The translations under genes and the position numbers were made by a program. This document shows positions 16,095 through 25,339 of a stretch of DNA of 64,000 nucleotides, piece by piece (the first letter of the stretch is position 1; the number at the start of each line of letters is the position of its first letter). The DNA comes from Cardiobacterium sp963553325. GTDB taxonomy: Bacteria; Pseudomonadota; Gammaproteobacteria; Cardiobacteriales; Cardiobacteriaceae. The stretch is from the NCBI GenBank assembly GCA_963553325.1, contig CAUVOF010000001.1:15228-79227 (forward strand). The letters are read 5' to 3'. Under the pieces are notes generated by a model. The model saw only the letters and a list, made by a program, of their open reading frames with translations, ran no database searches and had not been told where the DNA came from.

Positions 16095-17357
16095 ATGAAT
16101 CTCAGCGAACTAAAACAAAAAAGCTCCCAGGAAATCCTTGCCCTCGCCGAATCCATGGGACTGGAAGACATCTCCCGCAAGCGCAAACAAGACCTCATCT
16201 TCACCATCCTCAAAGCACACGCCAAAGGCGGCGAAGAAATCAGCGGCGACGGCACCCTCGAACTCATGCCAGACGGCTACGGCTTCCTCCGTGCCGAAGT
16301 CAATTCCTACCAGGCAAACCCCGACGACATCTACGTCCCGCCCGGCCTTATCCGCCGCGGCAACCTGCGCACCGGCGACACCATCACCGGCAAAATCCGT
16401 CCGCCAAAAGACAACGAACGCTACTTCGCGCTGACCAAAATCGACAGCATCAACTTCGACGAACGCGGCGCCGCCAAACACAAAATTCCCTTTGAAAACC
16501 TGACCCCGCTGCACGCCGACGAAATGCTCCAGCTGGAACTCGGCAACGGCAGCAGCGAAGACATCACGCCGCGCATGATTGACCTCATCGCCCCCATCGG
16601 CAAAGGCCAGCGCGGCCTCATCGTCTCGCCGCCGAAAGCGGGCAAAACCGTGATGCTGCAAAACATCGCCCAGTCCATCACGCAAAACCACCCTGAGTGC
16701 TACCTCATCGTCCTCCTCATCGACGAGCGCCCGGAAGAAGTCACCGAAATGCAGCGCAGCGTCCGCGGCGAAGTTATCTCCTCCACCTTCGACGAACCGG
16801 CGCAGCGCCATGTGCAAGTCGCGGAAATGGTCATCGAAAAAGCAAAGCGCCTGGTCGAGCACAAAAAAGACGTCATCATCCTCTGCGATTCCATCACCCG
16901 CTTGGCGCGTGCCTACAACACCATCACCCCGGCATCGAGCAAGATTTTGAGCGGCGGGGTCGATGCCAGCGCGCTGCAACGCCCGAAGCGCTTCTTTGGC
17001 GCAGCGCGTAACACCGAAGAAGCCGGCTCGCTCACCATTATCGCCACCGCCCTGGTCGATACCGGCTCAAAAATGGACGAAGTCATCTACGAAGAATTCA
17101 AAGGCACCGGCAACATGGAAATCCACTTGAACCGCCGCATCGCCGAAAAACGCATCTTCCCGGCGATTGACATCAACCCCTCCGGCACGCGCCGCGAAGA
17201 GTTGATGATAGAGCCGGACATCCTGCAAAAAACCTGGATACTGCGCAAAATCCTGCACCCGATGGACGAGCTGCAAGCGAGCGAGTTCTTGCTGGAACGC
17301 CTGAAAAACACCAAAACCAACGAAGAATTCTTCCAGTCGATGAAGAACGTCAAATAA
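16095..17357 (+). CDS. rho: Transcription termination factor Rho
   Basis: This 420-residue hexameric RNA helicase has an N-terminal helical region, a cold-shock-like RNA-binding fold (DGTLELMPDGYGFLRAE), Walker A SPPKAGKTVML, Walker B DVIILCDSITRLARAYN (with LIVLLIDERPEEV just before it), the Q-loop, and the R-loop TGNMEIHLNRR. It ends untranslated transcripts. The length equals that of E. coli Rho. Confidence 0.98.
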   Translation: MNLSELKQKSSQEILALAESMGLEDISRKRKQDLIFTILKAHAKGGEEISGDGTLELMPDGYGFLRAEVNSYQANPDDIYVPPGLIRRGNLRTGDTITGKIRPPKDNERYFALTKIDSINFDERGAAKHKIPFENLTPLHADEMLQLELGNGSSEDITPRMIDLIAPIGKGQRGLIVSPPKAGKTVMLQNIAQSITQNHPECYLIVLLIDERPEEVTEMQRSVRGEVISSTFDEPAQRHVQVAEMVIEKAKRLVEHKKDVIILCDSITRLARAYNTITPASSKILSGGVDASALQRPKRFFGAARNTEEAGSLTIIATALVDTGSKMDEVIYEEFKGTGNMEIHLNRRIAEKRIFPAIDINPSGTRREELMIEPDILQKTWILRKILHPMDELQASEFLLERLKNTKTNEEFFQSMKNVK

Positions 17358-17386
17358 AAAATCCCGCCACTTGGCGGGATTTTTTT
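17356..17386. terminator. Bidirectional terminator after rho
   Basis: The stem ATCCCGCC / GGCGGGAT with loop ACTT, preceded by As and followed by seven Ts, can serve both rho and the convergent long minus-strand operon. Confidence 0.85.
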
Positions 17387-17401
17387 GCGGCGGCGATTGC
17401 G

Positions 17402-18412
17402 TCAGGGCAACGCCGCTTTTCCCAGCATGCCGGGGTGTTCAGCAACTATTGCCGCGGGAATGACGCTGCCCGCGGGATGGGCGTGCGCGGCGGCGCGGGC
17501 GGGCAGCAGCGGGCCGATATAAATGCCCTCTGGTACAAGGTAGAAGTATGGGTAGAGGTAGTGGCGTGGCTGGTAGGGGTAGTCTTGCATTGCCTGCGGC
17601 GCGAGGCGTTGCAAAGTGTCGTGCAGCCACTGGGCGCGTTGTTCGCGCAGGCTTTGGGCGGCGGGGCTGTCGTTCAGCGGCTGCGGCGTGCCGTCGCCCA
17701 GCCAAAAGAGGTCTTCCAGTTCAACCCCGCGCCCGGCGGCGAGGCTGTAAGTGATGCCGCTGTCAGCAGCGTAAGGCGTGCCGCAGCTGTTTTCTTCGTG
17801 GATATGAAAACTCGCGTATGAGGCGCTGAGCAGGGTCGGGGTGAAGGTAACGCGGTATTGCAGTGTCGCGCGTTGTCCGGCAGGCAGCGCGGCGAGGCAT
17901 TGGCGGCGGGTGGCGAGGATGTTGAGCGCTTGCGCGCGCAGGTACTGGTTCAGCGTGGCGCGTTGTGCGGCGGGATAACCGGCGGCAAGCAGCGGGTGTT
18001 CCAAGCCGCTTTCGGGGTCGCGGTACCATTGCAGGGTTTTGTCCTGCATCTGCGTTGTCGCGGTTTTGGTGAAGGCGACGTCGGCAAGCAGGGCGGCGGC
18101 AAAGGGCAGTTCGCTGGCGTAGAGGTGGTTATCCGGGTCGCTAACGGGCGCGGCGTAGGGCGCAAGCGGGCGGTCGTTCCACCAGGCTTTGCCGTCTTGC
18201 AGGCGCAAGGTGTCGCCCGCTTCGCTTTGGTAACAGGTGCCACCCGGACAGGCGGACGGGGTCAGCGGCTGCGGCAGGCGCTCGCTTTCGTCGTACCAGG
18301 CAAGCGCGTCTTCGCTGGCGACGATGTGGCGGCCACCGCTTTCGCCACGGTAAACGGCGGCGGATGCGAGGGTGGGGGCGAAGGCAAGGACGGCGGCGAG
18401 GAAGATGCGCAT
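17402..18412 (-). CDS. Secreted protein of unknown function, C-terminus DUF3298-like
   Basis: This 336-residue protein has a signal peptide (MRIFLAAVLAFAPTLASAAV, cleavage after ASA). The C-terminal part (YPYFYLVPEGIYIGPLLPAR) resembles the DUF3298/RsiV fold of periplasmic or surface proteins. Two Cys pairs (CPGGTC; SC in HEENSCG) could form disulfides. It is the last gene of the fab-holB operon, 8 bases after holB, which gives no hint of its role. The DUF3298 link is weak. Confidence 0.6.
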   Translation of the reverse strand: MRIFLAAVLAFAPTLASAAVYRGESGGRHIVASEDALAWYDESERLPQPLTPSACPGGTCYQSEAGDTLRLQDGKAWWNDRPLAPYAAPVSDPDNHLYASELPFAAALLADVAFTKTATTQMQDKTLQWYRDPESGLEHPLLAAGYPAAQRATLNQYLRAQALNILATRRQCLAALPAGQRATLQYRVTFTPTLLSASYASFHIHEENSCGTPYAADSGITYSLAAGRGVELEDLFWLGDGTPQPLNDSPAAQSLREQRAQWLHDTLQRLAPQAMQDYPYQPRHYLYPYFYLVPEGIYIGPLLPARAAAHAHPAGSVIPAAIVAEHPGMLGKAALP

Positions 18413-18420
18413 GGTGTTCG

Positions 18421-19353
18421 CTATAGCTCAAGGTTGCGCTTGTCGCAGGTTTCCAGCAGCAGCGCCTTGATGTTCAGGGTTTGCCCGATTTGCTGCCGCT
18501 CTGGGCGGCGCAGTTCGCTGAGGCGGGCATAGAGGGTATGCAGGCGGTTCAGGTCGAGTGCTTGCAGGTCGCTCTGGTATTGGTGCAGGCGGGGTTCGCT
18601 GTTGTTCAACTGGCGGCAGCTGATGATGGCTTCCAGCTGGCTTTGCAGGTAGTCGTTCAAGTCGCCGTCCTTGAGGCGGTCGAGGTGATGCAGGTAGGCG
18701 GTCGCCCGCTGCGGTTGGCGCAGGTAGGCGATGAGCAGGTCGATGTCTGCCAGCGGGTCGGGCGCGTCCGGGTGGGCAAGCGCCTGATGCGGGTTGCCGT
18801 GGTGCAAGGCGAGGCTGGCGGCAGCCTGTTCGGCGCTGAATTGGTGCGCGTCGATAAGCCAGGCTTGCGCCTGCTCGGCGCTTGGCTGTGGCAGGGTAAC
18901 GACGTGGCTGCGGCTCAAGATGGTCGCTTTGACCGCGCGGCGGTTGGTCGCGCTCAAGATGAAGCGGCTGTGCAGCGGCGGCTCTTCCAGGGTTTTCAGC
19001 AGGGCGTTGAGCGCGTAGGGGTTGTAGCTGTCGATGGCACCGAGGTAGGTGATGCGCAGCGCGCCGATGGCCGGGGTTTTTTGCAGGGTCTCGCCGAGTT
19101 CGCGGATGTCTTCGATTTTGCAGGGCTCAAAATAGCTTGCGGTATCGGGGTGGGTGCCTTGTGCGAGCAGGTGGCAGGCTTTGCAATGGCCGCAGGGACG
19201 CTCGCCCGCTTCCAGGCAAAGGGCGCGGGCGATGATGGCTTGCGCCATGTCGTCGGCATTGCCGCGCTGCGGATCGATGAGAAGCAGGGTCGCGGGCAGT
19301 TGGTCGGCGAGGCGGTCGAGGCCGCGATAGTGCAGGTCGGTCCAGGGGAGCAT
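18421..19353 (-). CDS. holB: DNA polymerase III subunit delta prime
   Basis: This 310-residue clamp-loader subunit has the zinc-binding Cys cluster (CLEAGERPCGHCKAC) and the sensor region NALLKTLEEPPLHSRFILSA. It lacks a good Walker A motif, as delta prime does. It helps load the beta clamp. It lies 6 bases after tmk, as in most proteobacteria. Confidence 0.9.
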   Translation of the reverse strand: MLPWTDLHYRGLDRLADQLPATLLLIDPQRGNADDMAQAIIARALCLEAGERPCGHCKACHLLAQGTHPDTASYFEPCKIEDIRELGETLQKTPAIGALRITYLGAIDSYNPYALNALLKTLEEPPLHSRFILSATNRRAVKATILSRSHVVTLPQPSAEQAQAWLIDAHQFSAEQAAASLALHHGNPHQALAHPDAPDPLADIDLLIAYLRQPQRATAYLHHLDRLKDGDLNDYLQSQLEAIISCRQLNNSEPRLHQYQSDLQALDLNRLHTLYARLSELRRPERQQIGQTLNIKALLLETCDKRNLEL

Positions 19354-19359
19354 GGTGGT

Positions 19360-19977
19360 TCAGGCTTGGCGCAGTGCTTCTAAATGCGGGCGGATGCGGG
19401 CAAAGACGCTTTGTTCGTCGCCTTCGGCGTCTATCAATACCGCGTTCGTTTCTTTGGCGCGGGCGCGGTAACCGGCGGCGACGCGGGCGAAGAAGTCGGC
19501 GTCTTCGGCTTCGAAGCGGTCTTGCGCGGCGCCGCGCTGTGCCAGGCGCGCGCTGGCGGTGGCGGGGCTACAGTCGAGTATCAGCGCGAGGTCGGGGGGG
19601 TGGTCGGTGTCGCTTGCCGCTTCGAGTGCGGCAATGGTCGCTTGCGGGATGCCGCGCCCGTAGTGCTGATAGGCGTAGGTGGCGTCGCGGTAACGGTCGG
19701 AGATGTACCATTCGCCGCGGGCGAGGGCGGGCAGGATGCGTTGTTGCAGGTGGGCGCGGCGGGCGGCGAGGAGCAGCAGCAGTTCGCTTAAGGAGTCGGC
19801 GTTGGTCGTGCGGTCTAGCAAGACGTCGCGCAGGCGCTCGCCAAAGGGCGTGCCGCCTGGCTCGCGTCCGTAGTGGGCGGGAATGCCGTTGGCGGCGCAC
19901 CACGTCTGGATGTGGGCGAGTTGGCTGCTTTTGCCGACGCCTTCGCTGCCATCCAGGGTGATGAAGCGCCCGCTCAT
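19360..19977 (-). CDS. tmk: Thymidylate kinase
   Basis: This 205-residue protein has the P-loop LDGSEGVGKSSQ, GREPGGTPFGERLR (the E. coli-type DR/LID pattern) and YISDRYRDATYAYQHYGRG. It makes dTDP from dTMP. Its start overlaps the mltG stop (ATGA). Confidence 0.95.
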   Translation of the reverse strand: MSGRFITLDGSEGVGKSSQLAHIQTWCAANGIPAHYGREPGGTPFGERLRDVLLDRTTNADSLSELLLLLAARRAHLQQRILPALARGEWYISDRYRDATYAYQHYGRGIPQATIAALEAASDTDHPPDLALILDCSPATASARLAQRGAAQDRFEAEDADFFARVAAGYRARAKETNAVLIDAEGDEQSVFARIRPHLEALRQA

Positions 19978-20984
19978 TTGGGCTGCTGCTGTTGTTTGAG
20001 GTAGCGGGCGACTGCCTGCTGGTGTTCTTCGTAGGTGGCGCTGAAGGTGTGGCCGCCTTTGCCATCGGCGACGAAGTAGAGGCTGTCGCCGTCAGCCGGG
20101 TGTAACGCGGCTTCGATGCTCGCCTTGCCGGGCAGGGCGATGGGGGTCGGCGGCAGGCCTTTGTTGATGTAGGTGTTGTACGGCGTGTCGGTTTGCAGGT
20201 GCTTGCGCGTCAGGTCGCCGTGGTAGTCGGCGGCGCCGTAGATGACGCTGGGGTCGGTTTGCAGCAGCATGTCTTTTTCCAGGCGACGCACAAAGACGCC
20301 GGCGATTTGTGGGCGTTCGCTCGCCACCCCGGTCTCTTTTTCAATGATGGAGGCGAGGATGAGTGCCTGGTAAGGGGTGGTGATGGGCAGGTCGTCGGCG
20401 CGGTTCGGCCAGGCGGCTTCCAGCGTTTTCTGCATTTCGCCATGCATGCGTTTTAGCAGTTCGAGGTCGCTGGTGCCACGGTGGAACTGGTAGGTTTCCG
20501 GCATGAACCAGCCTTCCGGGTGGCCGTCGATGCCGAGCAGGGTAGCGATTTGCGCGTCCGTTTTATTGTTCAGTATGTGTTCGATGCCTGCGGTTTGTTC
20601 GAGGTTGGCGCGTAGGTCTTTGAAGGTTTTGCCTTCGACGACGGTGATGTTGTACACCACCACTTTGCCGTTGGTGATGTCGTTAATCAGCGCGGGCAGG
20701 CTGGCTTTAGGGTCAATGCGGTAGTCGCCCGCCTTGATGTTTGCCGCCTGCGGGTTGAGGCGGGCATACATCGGCAGCACCCAGTCGCTGTGGATGATGC
20801 CGCGCCGGTTGAGCTCGCGGTTGAGGCTGGTGAGGGTATCGCCGGGTTTGACGGTAACGATACCGTCACCTTCGGTAACGAGCGGCGCGTTCAGTGCTTT
20901 TTGGTATTGCAGGTAGAAGACGCCCAGCGCCCAGGCGGCGAGCAGAATGATGGTAAGGAAGAGGTTGAGGATAAGGCGTTTCAT
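19974..20984 (-). CDS. mltG: Endolytic murein transglycosylase MltG (YceG)
   Basis: This 336-residue protein has one N-terminal membrane segment (about residues 3-26), a LysM-like subdomain, and the catalytic region ASIIEKETGVASERPQIAGV with Glu217. DTPYNTYINKGLPPTPIALP is a family signature. It cuts nascent glycan strands near the inner membrane and sets their length. It sits between fabF and tmk, the common order; pabC is absent here. Confidence 0.94.
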   Translation of the reverse strand: MKRLILNLFLTIILLAAWALGVFYLQYQKALNAPLVTEGDGIVTVKPGDTLTSLNRELNRRGIIHSDWVLPMYARLNPQAANIKAGDYRIDPKASLPALINDITNGKVVVYNITVVEGKTFKDLRANLEQTAGIEHILNNKTDAQIATLLGIDGHPEGWFMPETYQFHRGTSDLELLKRMHGEMQKTLEAAWPNRADDLPITTPYQALILASIIEKETGVASERPQIAGVFVRRLEKDMLLQTDPSVIYGAADYHGDLTRKHLQTDTPYNTYINKGLPPTPIALPGKASIEAALHPADGDSLYFVADGKGGHTFSATYEEHQQAVARYLKQQQQPK

Positions 20985-22249
20985 GGTTGGTACCGTCGCA
21001 GCAGGATACAGGCATTGGTGCCACCAAAGCCGAAGGAATTGGAAAGGGCGATGTCGATTTTCATCGGTCGCGCCTGGTGCGGCACGTAATCAAGGTCGCA
21101 GCCTTCGCCGGGCTGGTCGAGGTTGATGGTTGGCGGCGCGATTTGGTCGCGCAGGGCGAGCAGGCTGAAGATGGCTTCCAGGCCACCGGCGGCACCGAGG
21201 GCGTGTCCGGTCATTGATTTGGTGCTGCTGACAGCGAGGCGATAGGCGTGTTCGCCAAAGGTTTTTTTGATAGCACGGGTTTCGGCGATGTCGCCCGCCG
21301 GGGTTGAGGTGCCGTGTGCGTTGATGTAATCCACCGCTTCTGCGGCGATGTCCGCGTCTTTGAGGGCGAGGCTCATGCAGCGTGCCGCGCCGGCACCGTC
21401 TTCGAGCGGGGCGGTCATGTGGTAGGCGTCCGAACTCATACCCATGCCGATGATTTCGCCGTGAATGGTCGCGCCGCGCGCCAGGGCGTGTTCGAGGCTT
21501 TCGAGGACGAGTACGCCGGCACCGTCGCCCAAGACGAAGCCGTCGCGGTCTTTGTCCCACGGGCGTGAGGCGCGCTGCGGTTCGTCGTTGCGGGTAGAAA
21601 GCGCTTTGGCAGCGGCGAAGCCGGCGATGCCCATGTCGTTGCCTGCGCTTTCTGCACCGCCGGCAATCATTACGTCAACATCACCCATTTGTATCATGCG
21701 GTAGGCTTGGGCGACGGAATGGGTGGCGCTGGCGCAGGCGGTAACGGTGGCAAGCGTTGGCCCCTTGATGCCGTAGCGGATAGAAAGGTTGCCGGCAATC
21801 ATGTTGACGATGTTTTTCGGCACGTAAAACGGTGAGACGCGGCGCGCGCCACGTTCGAGAAATTCGCGGTAGCCGTCCAGCATGCCCGGCAGGCCACCGA
21901 TGCCGGAACCGATGATGATACCGCTGCGTTCGGCCAGCGCGGCGTGGCTAAAATCGAGCCCGCTGTCGCTGATGGCATCGGCGGCGGCGGCGAAGCCGTA
22001 ATGAATGAAGCCGTCCATTTTGCGCGCTTCTTTTACGTCAAGATAGCGGCCAAGCTCAAAGCCCTGGACGGCGCCACGGAAGCGCACGGGCAAATCCGAG
22101 GGGTCATAATCGGTGATGGGGGTGATGCCGCTCTTGCCAGTGAGGATGTTTTCCCAGGCGCTGGTGATGCTGCTGCCGACCGGGCTGACTATGCCCATGC
22201 CGGTCACGACGACACGTGGTATGGCTCTGCTGCGGGTGGTTTGCGTCAT
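20981..22249 (-). CDS. fabF: 3-oxoacyl-ACP synthase II (FabF)
   Basis: This 422-residue beta-ketoacyl-ACP synthase has the Cys-His-His triad: Cys172 (TACASATHS), His312 (NAHGTSTPAGD) and His349 (SMTGHALGAAGG). SNSFGFGGTNA closes the active site. It elongates acyl-ACP and governs cis-vaccenate formation. A terminator separates it from acpP, so it may be partly uncoupled from the fab genes upstream. Its stop overlaps the mltG start. Confidence 0.96.
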   Translation of the reverse strand: MTQTTRSRAIPRVVVTGMGIVSPVGSSITSAWENILTGKSGITPITDYDPSDLPVRFRGAVQGFELGRYLDVKEARKMDGFIHYGFAAAADAISDSGLDFSHAALAERSGIIIGSGIGGLPGMLDGYREFLERGARRVSPFYVPKNIVNMIAGNLSIRYGIKGPTLATVTACASATHSVAQAYRMIQMGDVDVMIAGGAESAGNDMGIAGFAAAKALSTRNDEPQRASRPWDKDRDGFVLGDGAGVLVLESLEHALARGATIHGEIIGMGMSSDAYHMTAPLEDGAGAARCMSLALKDADIAAEAVDYINAHGTSTPAGDIAETRAIKKTFGEHAYRLAVSSTKSMTGHALGAAGGLEAIFSLLALRDQIAPPTINLDQPGEGCDLDYVPHQARPMKIDIALSNSFGFGGTNACILLRRYQP

Positions 22250-22302
22250 GTGTTTCCTGCCGTTACTGCTGCCCGGCGGTAAGCCGCGCGGGTATGGGAT
22301 AC

Positions 22303-22335
22303 AAAAAAGCCACAGCAGTTGGTACTACCGTGGCT
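22303..22335 (-). terminator. Terminator after acpP
   Basis: On the minus strand an 11-bp stem (AGCCACGGTAG / CTGCTGTGGCT, two wobbles) is followed by six Ts. It is expected to release the abundant acpP transcript before fabF. Confidence 0.7.
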
Positions 22336-22350
22336 TGCCTGGCGACCCGT

Positions 22351-22593
22351 TTAGCCGTTGCTGTTAGCTTTGACGTAGTCGATAGCGGTTTGCACGGTGG
22401 TGATTTTTTCTGCGTCTTCGTCAGGGATTTCGCAGTCAAATTCTTTTTCCAATGACATAACGAGTTCAACGAGATCGAGTGAGTCAGCGCCGAGGTCGTC
22501 AATGAAGGCGGCTTCAGGCTTGACCTGCGCCTCATCAACGCTCAACTGCTCTGCGATCACTTTGATGACGCGTTCTTCGATTGAATTACTCAT
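22351..22593 (-). CDS. acpP: Acyl carrier protein
   Basis: This 80-residue acidic protein has the phosphopantetheine site GADSLDLVELVMSLE with Ser38. It carries growing acyl chains in fatty acid synthesis. It lies between fabG and fabF with 86 bases before it, which may hold its own promoter as in E. coli. Confidence 0.97.
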   Translation of the reverse strand: MSNSIEERVIKVIAEQLSVDEAQVKPEAAFIDDLGADSLDLVELVMSLEKEFDCEIPDEDAEKITTVQTAIDYVKANSNG

Positions 22594-22679
22594 GGTGTGT
22601 TTTTCCTGGGTTGTGATTGAAGGGGGCGTATTGTAAAAGGTTTATGGGGCAATTGCCACACGGCGGCGGGCGGCCGGGT

Positions 22680-23417
22680 TTACAGCATATACATGCCGCC
22701 GTTGATGTTTAGCGTCTCGCCGGTGATGTAGTCGGCGCGCGCCAGATAGACGACTGCCTCGGCGATGTCTTCTACTTGTCCCAGCTTGGCGAGCGGGATT
22801 TGTTCAGCGAGTTGTTTTTTCTGCTCTTCCGGCAGTTTGTCGGTCATATCTGTTTGAATGAAACCGGGGGCGATGCAATTCACGGTAATACCGCGCGAGC
22901 CAACCTCGCGCGCCAGCGATTTGGAAAAGCCGATAAGTCCTGCCTTGGCGGCGGCGTAATTGGTTTGACCTGCGTTACCCATGACGCCAACCACTGAGGT
23001 GATGTTAATAATGCGGCCGCAGCGGGCTTTCATCATGTCGCGCAGCACCGCTTTACTCAGGCGGTAAACGCTGCTTAGGTTGGTATCAATGACGTTATCC
23101 CATTGTTCCGCTTTCATCCGCATTAGCAGGTTATCGTCGGTGATGCCTGCGTTATTAACAAGGATGCCGACCGGGGCAAAGCTGTCGCCAATATCCTTAA
23201 TCAGGGCTTCAACCGCATCGTTGTCATTGACGGAGAGTTTTTTGCCACAGCCCTTAAAGCCGCTTTCGCTGATGTAGCGGCTGATGGCTTCAGCACCGTT
23301 GTCGCTGGTGGCAGTACCAATAACGGTTACACCTTCGCGGCCGAGGGCTTCCAAAATAGCGCGACCGATACCACGACTGGCACCGGTTACGAGGGCAACT
23401 TGCTCTTGCAGATTCAT
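22680..23417 (-). CDS. fabG: 3-oxoacyl-ACP reductase (FabG)
   Basis: This 245-residue SDR has TGASRGIGRAI (NADPH site), NNAGITDDNLLMRM, and the catalytic Ser in NITSVVGVMGNAGQ with YAAAKAG (Tyr, Lys). It reduces beta-ketoacyl-ACP. Its start overlaps the fabD stop. Confidence 0.96.
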   Translation of the reverse strand: MNLQEQVALVTGASRGIGRAILEALGREGVTVIGTATSDNGAEAISRYISESGFKGCGKKLSVNDNDAVEALIKDIGDSFAPVGILVNNAGITDDNLLMRMKAEQWDNVIDTNLSSVYRLSKAVLRDMMKARCGRIINITSVVGVMGNAGQTNYAAAKAGLIGFSKSLAREVGSRGITVNCIAPGFIQTDMTDKLPEEQKKQLAEQIPLAKLGQVEDIAEAVVYLARADYITGETLNINGGMYML

Positions 23418-24352
23418 GGGGTCTCCGTGAGGGCTTGACGGACAGCAGCAACGCTGTCGGGATGGTCAAAGGCGATAGTACGCAGCGATTTATCAATGCG
23501 TTTATTTAGACCGGTAAGCACTTTGCCCGGCCCGGCTTCAATAAAGAGATTCGCACCACGGGTAGCCAGTGCCTCAATGCATTCAACCCAGCGCACCGGC
23601 TGATAGAGTTGCGCACCGAGTGCCGCTTCAATGCCGCCGACGCTGTCATGTGTTTGCGCGTCCACGTTGTGAATAATGGTTGCCTGTGGTTTTTGCCAGT
23701 TAATTTTGCTGAGATGCAGACCGAGTTTTCCGGCCGCCACGCGCATCAACTCGCAATGTGAGGGAACGCTGACCGCCAGGGTAACGGCGCGTTTGGCACC
23801 GGCTTGTTTCGCCGCTTCCACCGCCGCTTCTACCGCTGCGGTTTCGCCAGCGATGACAACCTGTCCGGGAGAATTGAAATTGGCGGCGCTAACTTTACCG
23901 GGGGTACGATTGCAAACGCTGATGACGTCTTCATCGGCCAAGCCCAAAATCGCTGCCATTGCACCCGCACCAGGCGCGACCGCTTCTTGCATGATTTTGC
24001 CGCGCATGTGGACGAGTTGGATTGCCTCGGCGAAAGTCATCGCACCAGCGGCACAAAGGGCGGTGTATTCGCCAAGCGAGTGGCCCGCCATAAAAGGCGC
24101 GTTGATGCCGCATTCGTCGCGCAGGATGTCGGCGCAAGCGATACCGGCGGCGAGTAGCGCGGGTTGGGTAATGGCAGTTTGGTCTAGCTGGTTGCCTGCT
24201 TCGTCTTGGCTAATTTGCCACAGGTCGAGTTTGAGTACGTCGGAGGCTTCTTGAAAGCGCCGCTGCACAACGGGGTAAGTCGCTGCCAGTTCCTTGAGCA
24301 TGCCGGGGCTTTGTGAACCCTGACCGGGAAAAATCAATGCAATCGTCGCCAT
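23414..24352 (-). CDS. fabD: Malonyl-CoA-ACP transacylase (FabD)
   Basis: This 312-residue protein has FPGQGSQSPGM at the N-terminus, the nucleophile elbow GHSLGEYTAL with Ser92, and VPSHCELM with the catalytic His. It loads malonate on ACP. Neighbours fabH and fabG are on the same strand. Confidence 0.96.
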   Translation of the reverse strand: MATIALIFPGQGSQSPGMLKELAATYPVVQRRFQEASDVLKLDLWQISQDEAGNQLDQTAITQPALLAAGIACADILRDECGINAPFMAGHSLGEYTALCAAGAMTFAEAIQLVHMRGKIMQEAVAPGAGAMAAILGLADEDVISVCNRTPGKVSAANFNSPGQVVIAGETAAVEAAVEAAKQAGAKRAVTLAVSVPSHCELMRVAAGKLGLHLSKINWQKPQATIIHNVDAQTHDSVGGIEAALGAQLYQPVRWVECIEALATRGANLFIEAGPGKVLTGLNKRIDKSLRTIAFDHPDSVAAVRQALTETP

Positions 24353-24370
24353 CTCGCGCTCCTCTGTTAT

Positions 24371-25339
24371 TTAGTAGGTGATAATGCTGCCGCCCCAAAC
24401 AAAGCCGCCGCCAAAGGCTTCTAGCAGCAGTTTGTGGCCGCGCCGTATCGTACCGTTTTTAATACCGTAATCCAACGCCAGCGGGATGGAGGCTGCTGAG
24501 GTATTGGCATGTTCGGCAACGGTAAGAATGACTTTTTCCATCGGCAAGTTCAGATGCTCGGCGGTCGCTTTGATGATGCGCAAATTGGCCTGATGCGGAA
24601 TCAGATAGTCAATGTCTTCGGCCTGCATTTGCTGCTGTTCCAGCAATTCGCTGACAAGTCCGGATAGGGTGCGCACCGCCACTTTAAAAACTTCGCGTCC
24701 TTCCATGTGGATGAAGGGCAAACGATCGCCGAGGGTCGCTGCGGCAGACCCACTGCCGCGCGGGACGAAAAGCAAATCTTTGTAACGGCCATCGCTGTGC
24801 AATATCGAGCCGTGGATGCCGGGTTCAGCGGATGCTTCGAGGATAACCGCACCAGCACCGTCGCCAAAGAGGATGGCAGTACTGCGGTCACTCCAATCAA
24901 TAATATTGCTAAATAACTCCGCACCAATGACCAACGCACGTTTGCAATTGCCAGCACGGATGAAGTTATCGGCGGTTGCCAATGCGAAGATAAAGCCGGA
25001 GCAGGCGGCCTGCATATCAAAGGCGGCAATCGCCTGGCAGCCGAGGCGCATCTGCAATTGGCTGGCGTTACTGGGAAAAACGTGTTCCGGGGTAGAGGTC
25101 GCGACAATAATCAGGTCAATCGTTGCCGGATCAATATCTGCTGCCTGGATGGCGTCAAGCGCTGCCTGGTAAGCGAGATCGGTGCTGCTCTCATCCGGTG
25201 CGGCGATGTGGCGCTGCTCGATGCCGGTACGGGTACGAATCCACTCGTCGGAGGTATCCATCCGTTCGGCGAATTCGTGGTTGGTCATAATCCGCTGCGG
25301 CAAATAGCTGCCGCTACTGAGGATTTTGCTATAAATCAT
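24371..25339 (-). CDS. fabH: 3-oxoacyl-ACP synthase III (FabH)
   Basis: This 322-residue condensing enzyme has Cys113 (QAACSGFIFAL), His249 (LIPHQANLRII) and Asn279 (EHANTSAAS). It joins acetyl-CoA and malonyl-ACP to start fatty acid chains. Its start overlaps the end of plsX. Confidence 0.96.
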   Translation of the reverse strand: MIYSKILSSGSYLPQRIMTNHEFAERMDTSDEWIRTRTGIEQRHIAAPDESSTDLAYQAALDAIQAADIDPATIDLIIVATSTPEHVFPSNASQLQMRLGCQAIAAFDMQAACSGFIFALATADNFIRAGNCKRALVIGAELFSNIIDWSDRSTAILFGDGAGAVILEASAEPGIHGSILHSDGRYKDLLFVPRGSGSAAATLGDRLPFIHMEGREVFKVAVRTLSGLVSELLEQQQMQAEDIDYLIPHQANLRIIKATAEHLNLPMEKVILTVAEHANTSAASIPLALDYGIKNGTIRRGHKLLLEAFGGGFVWGGSIITY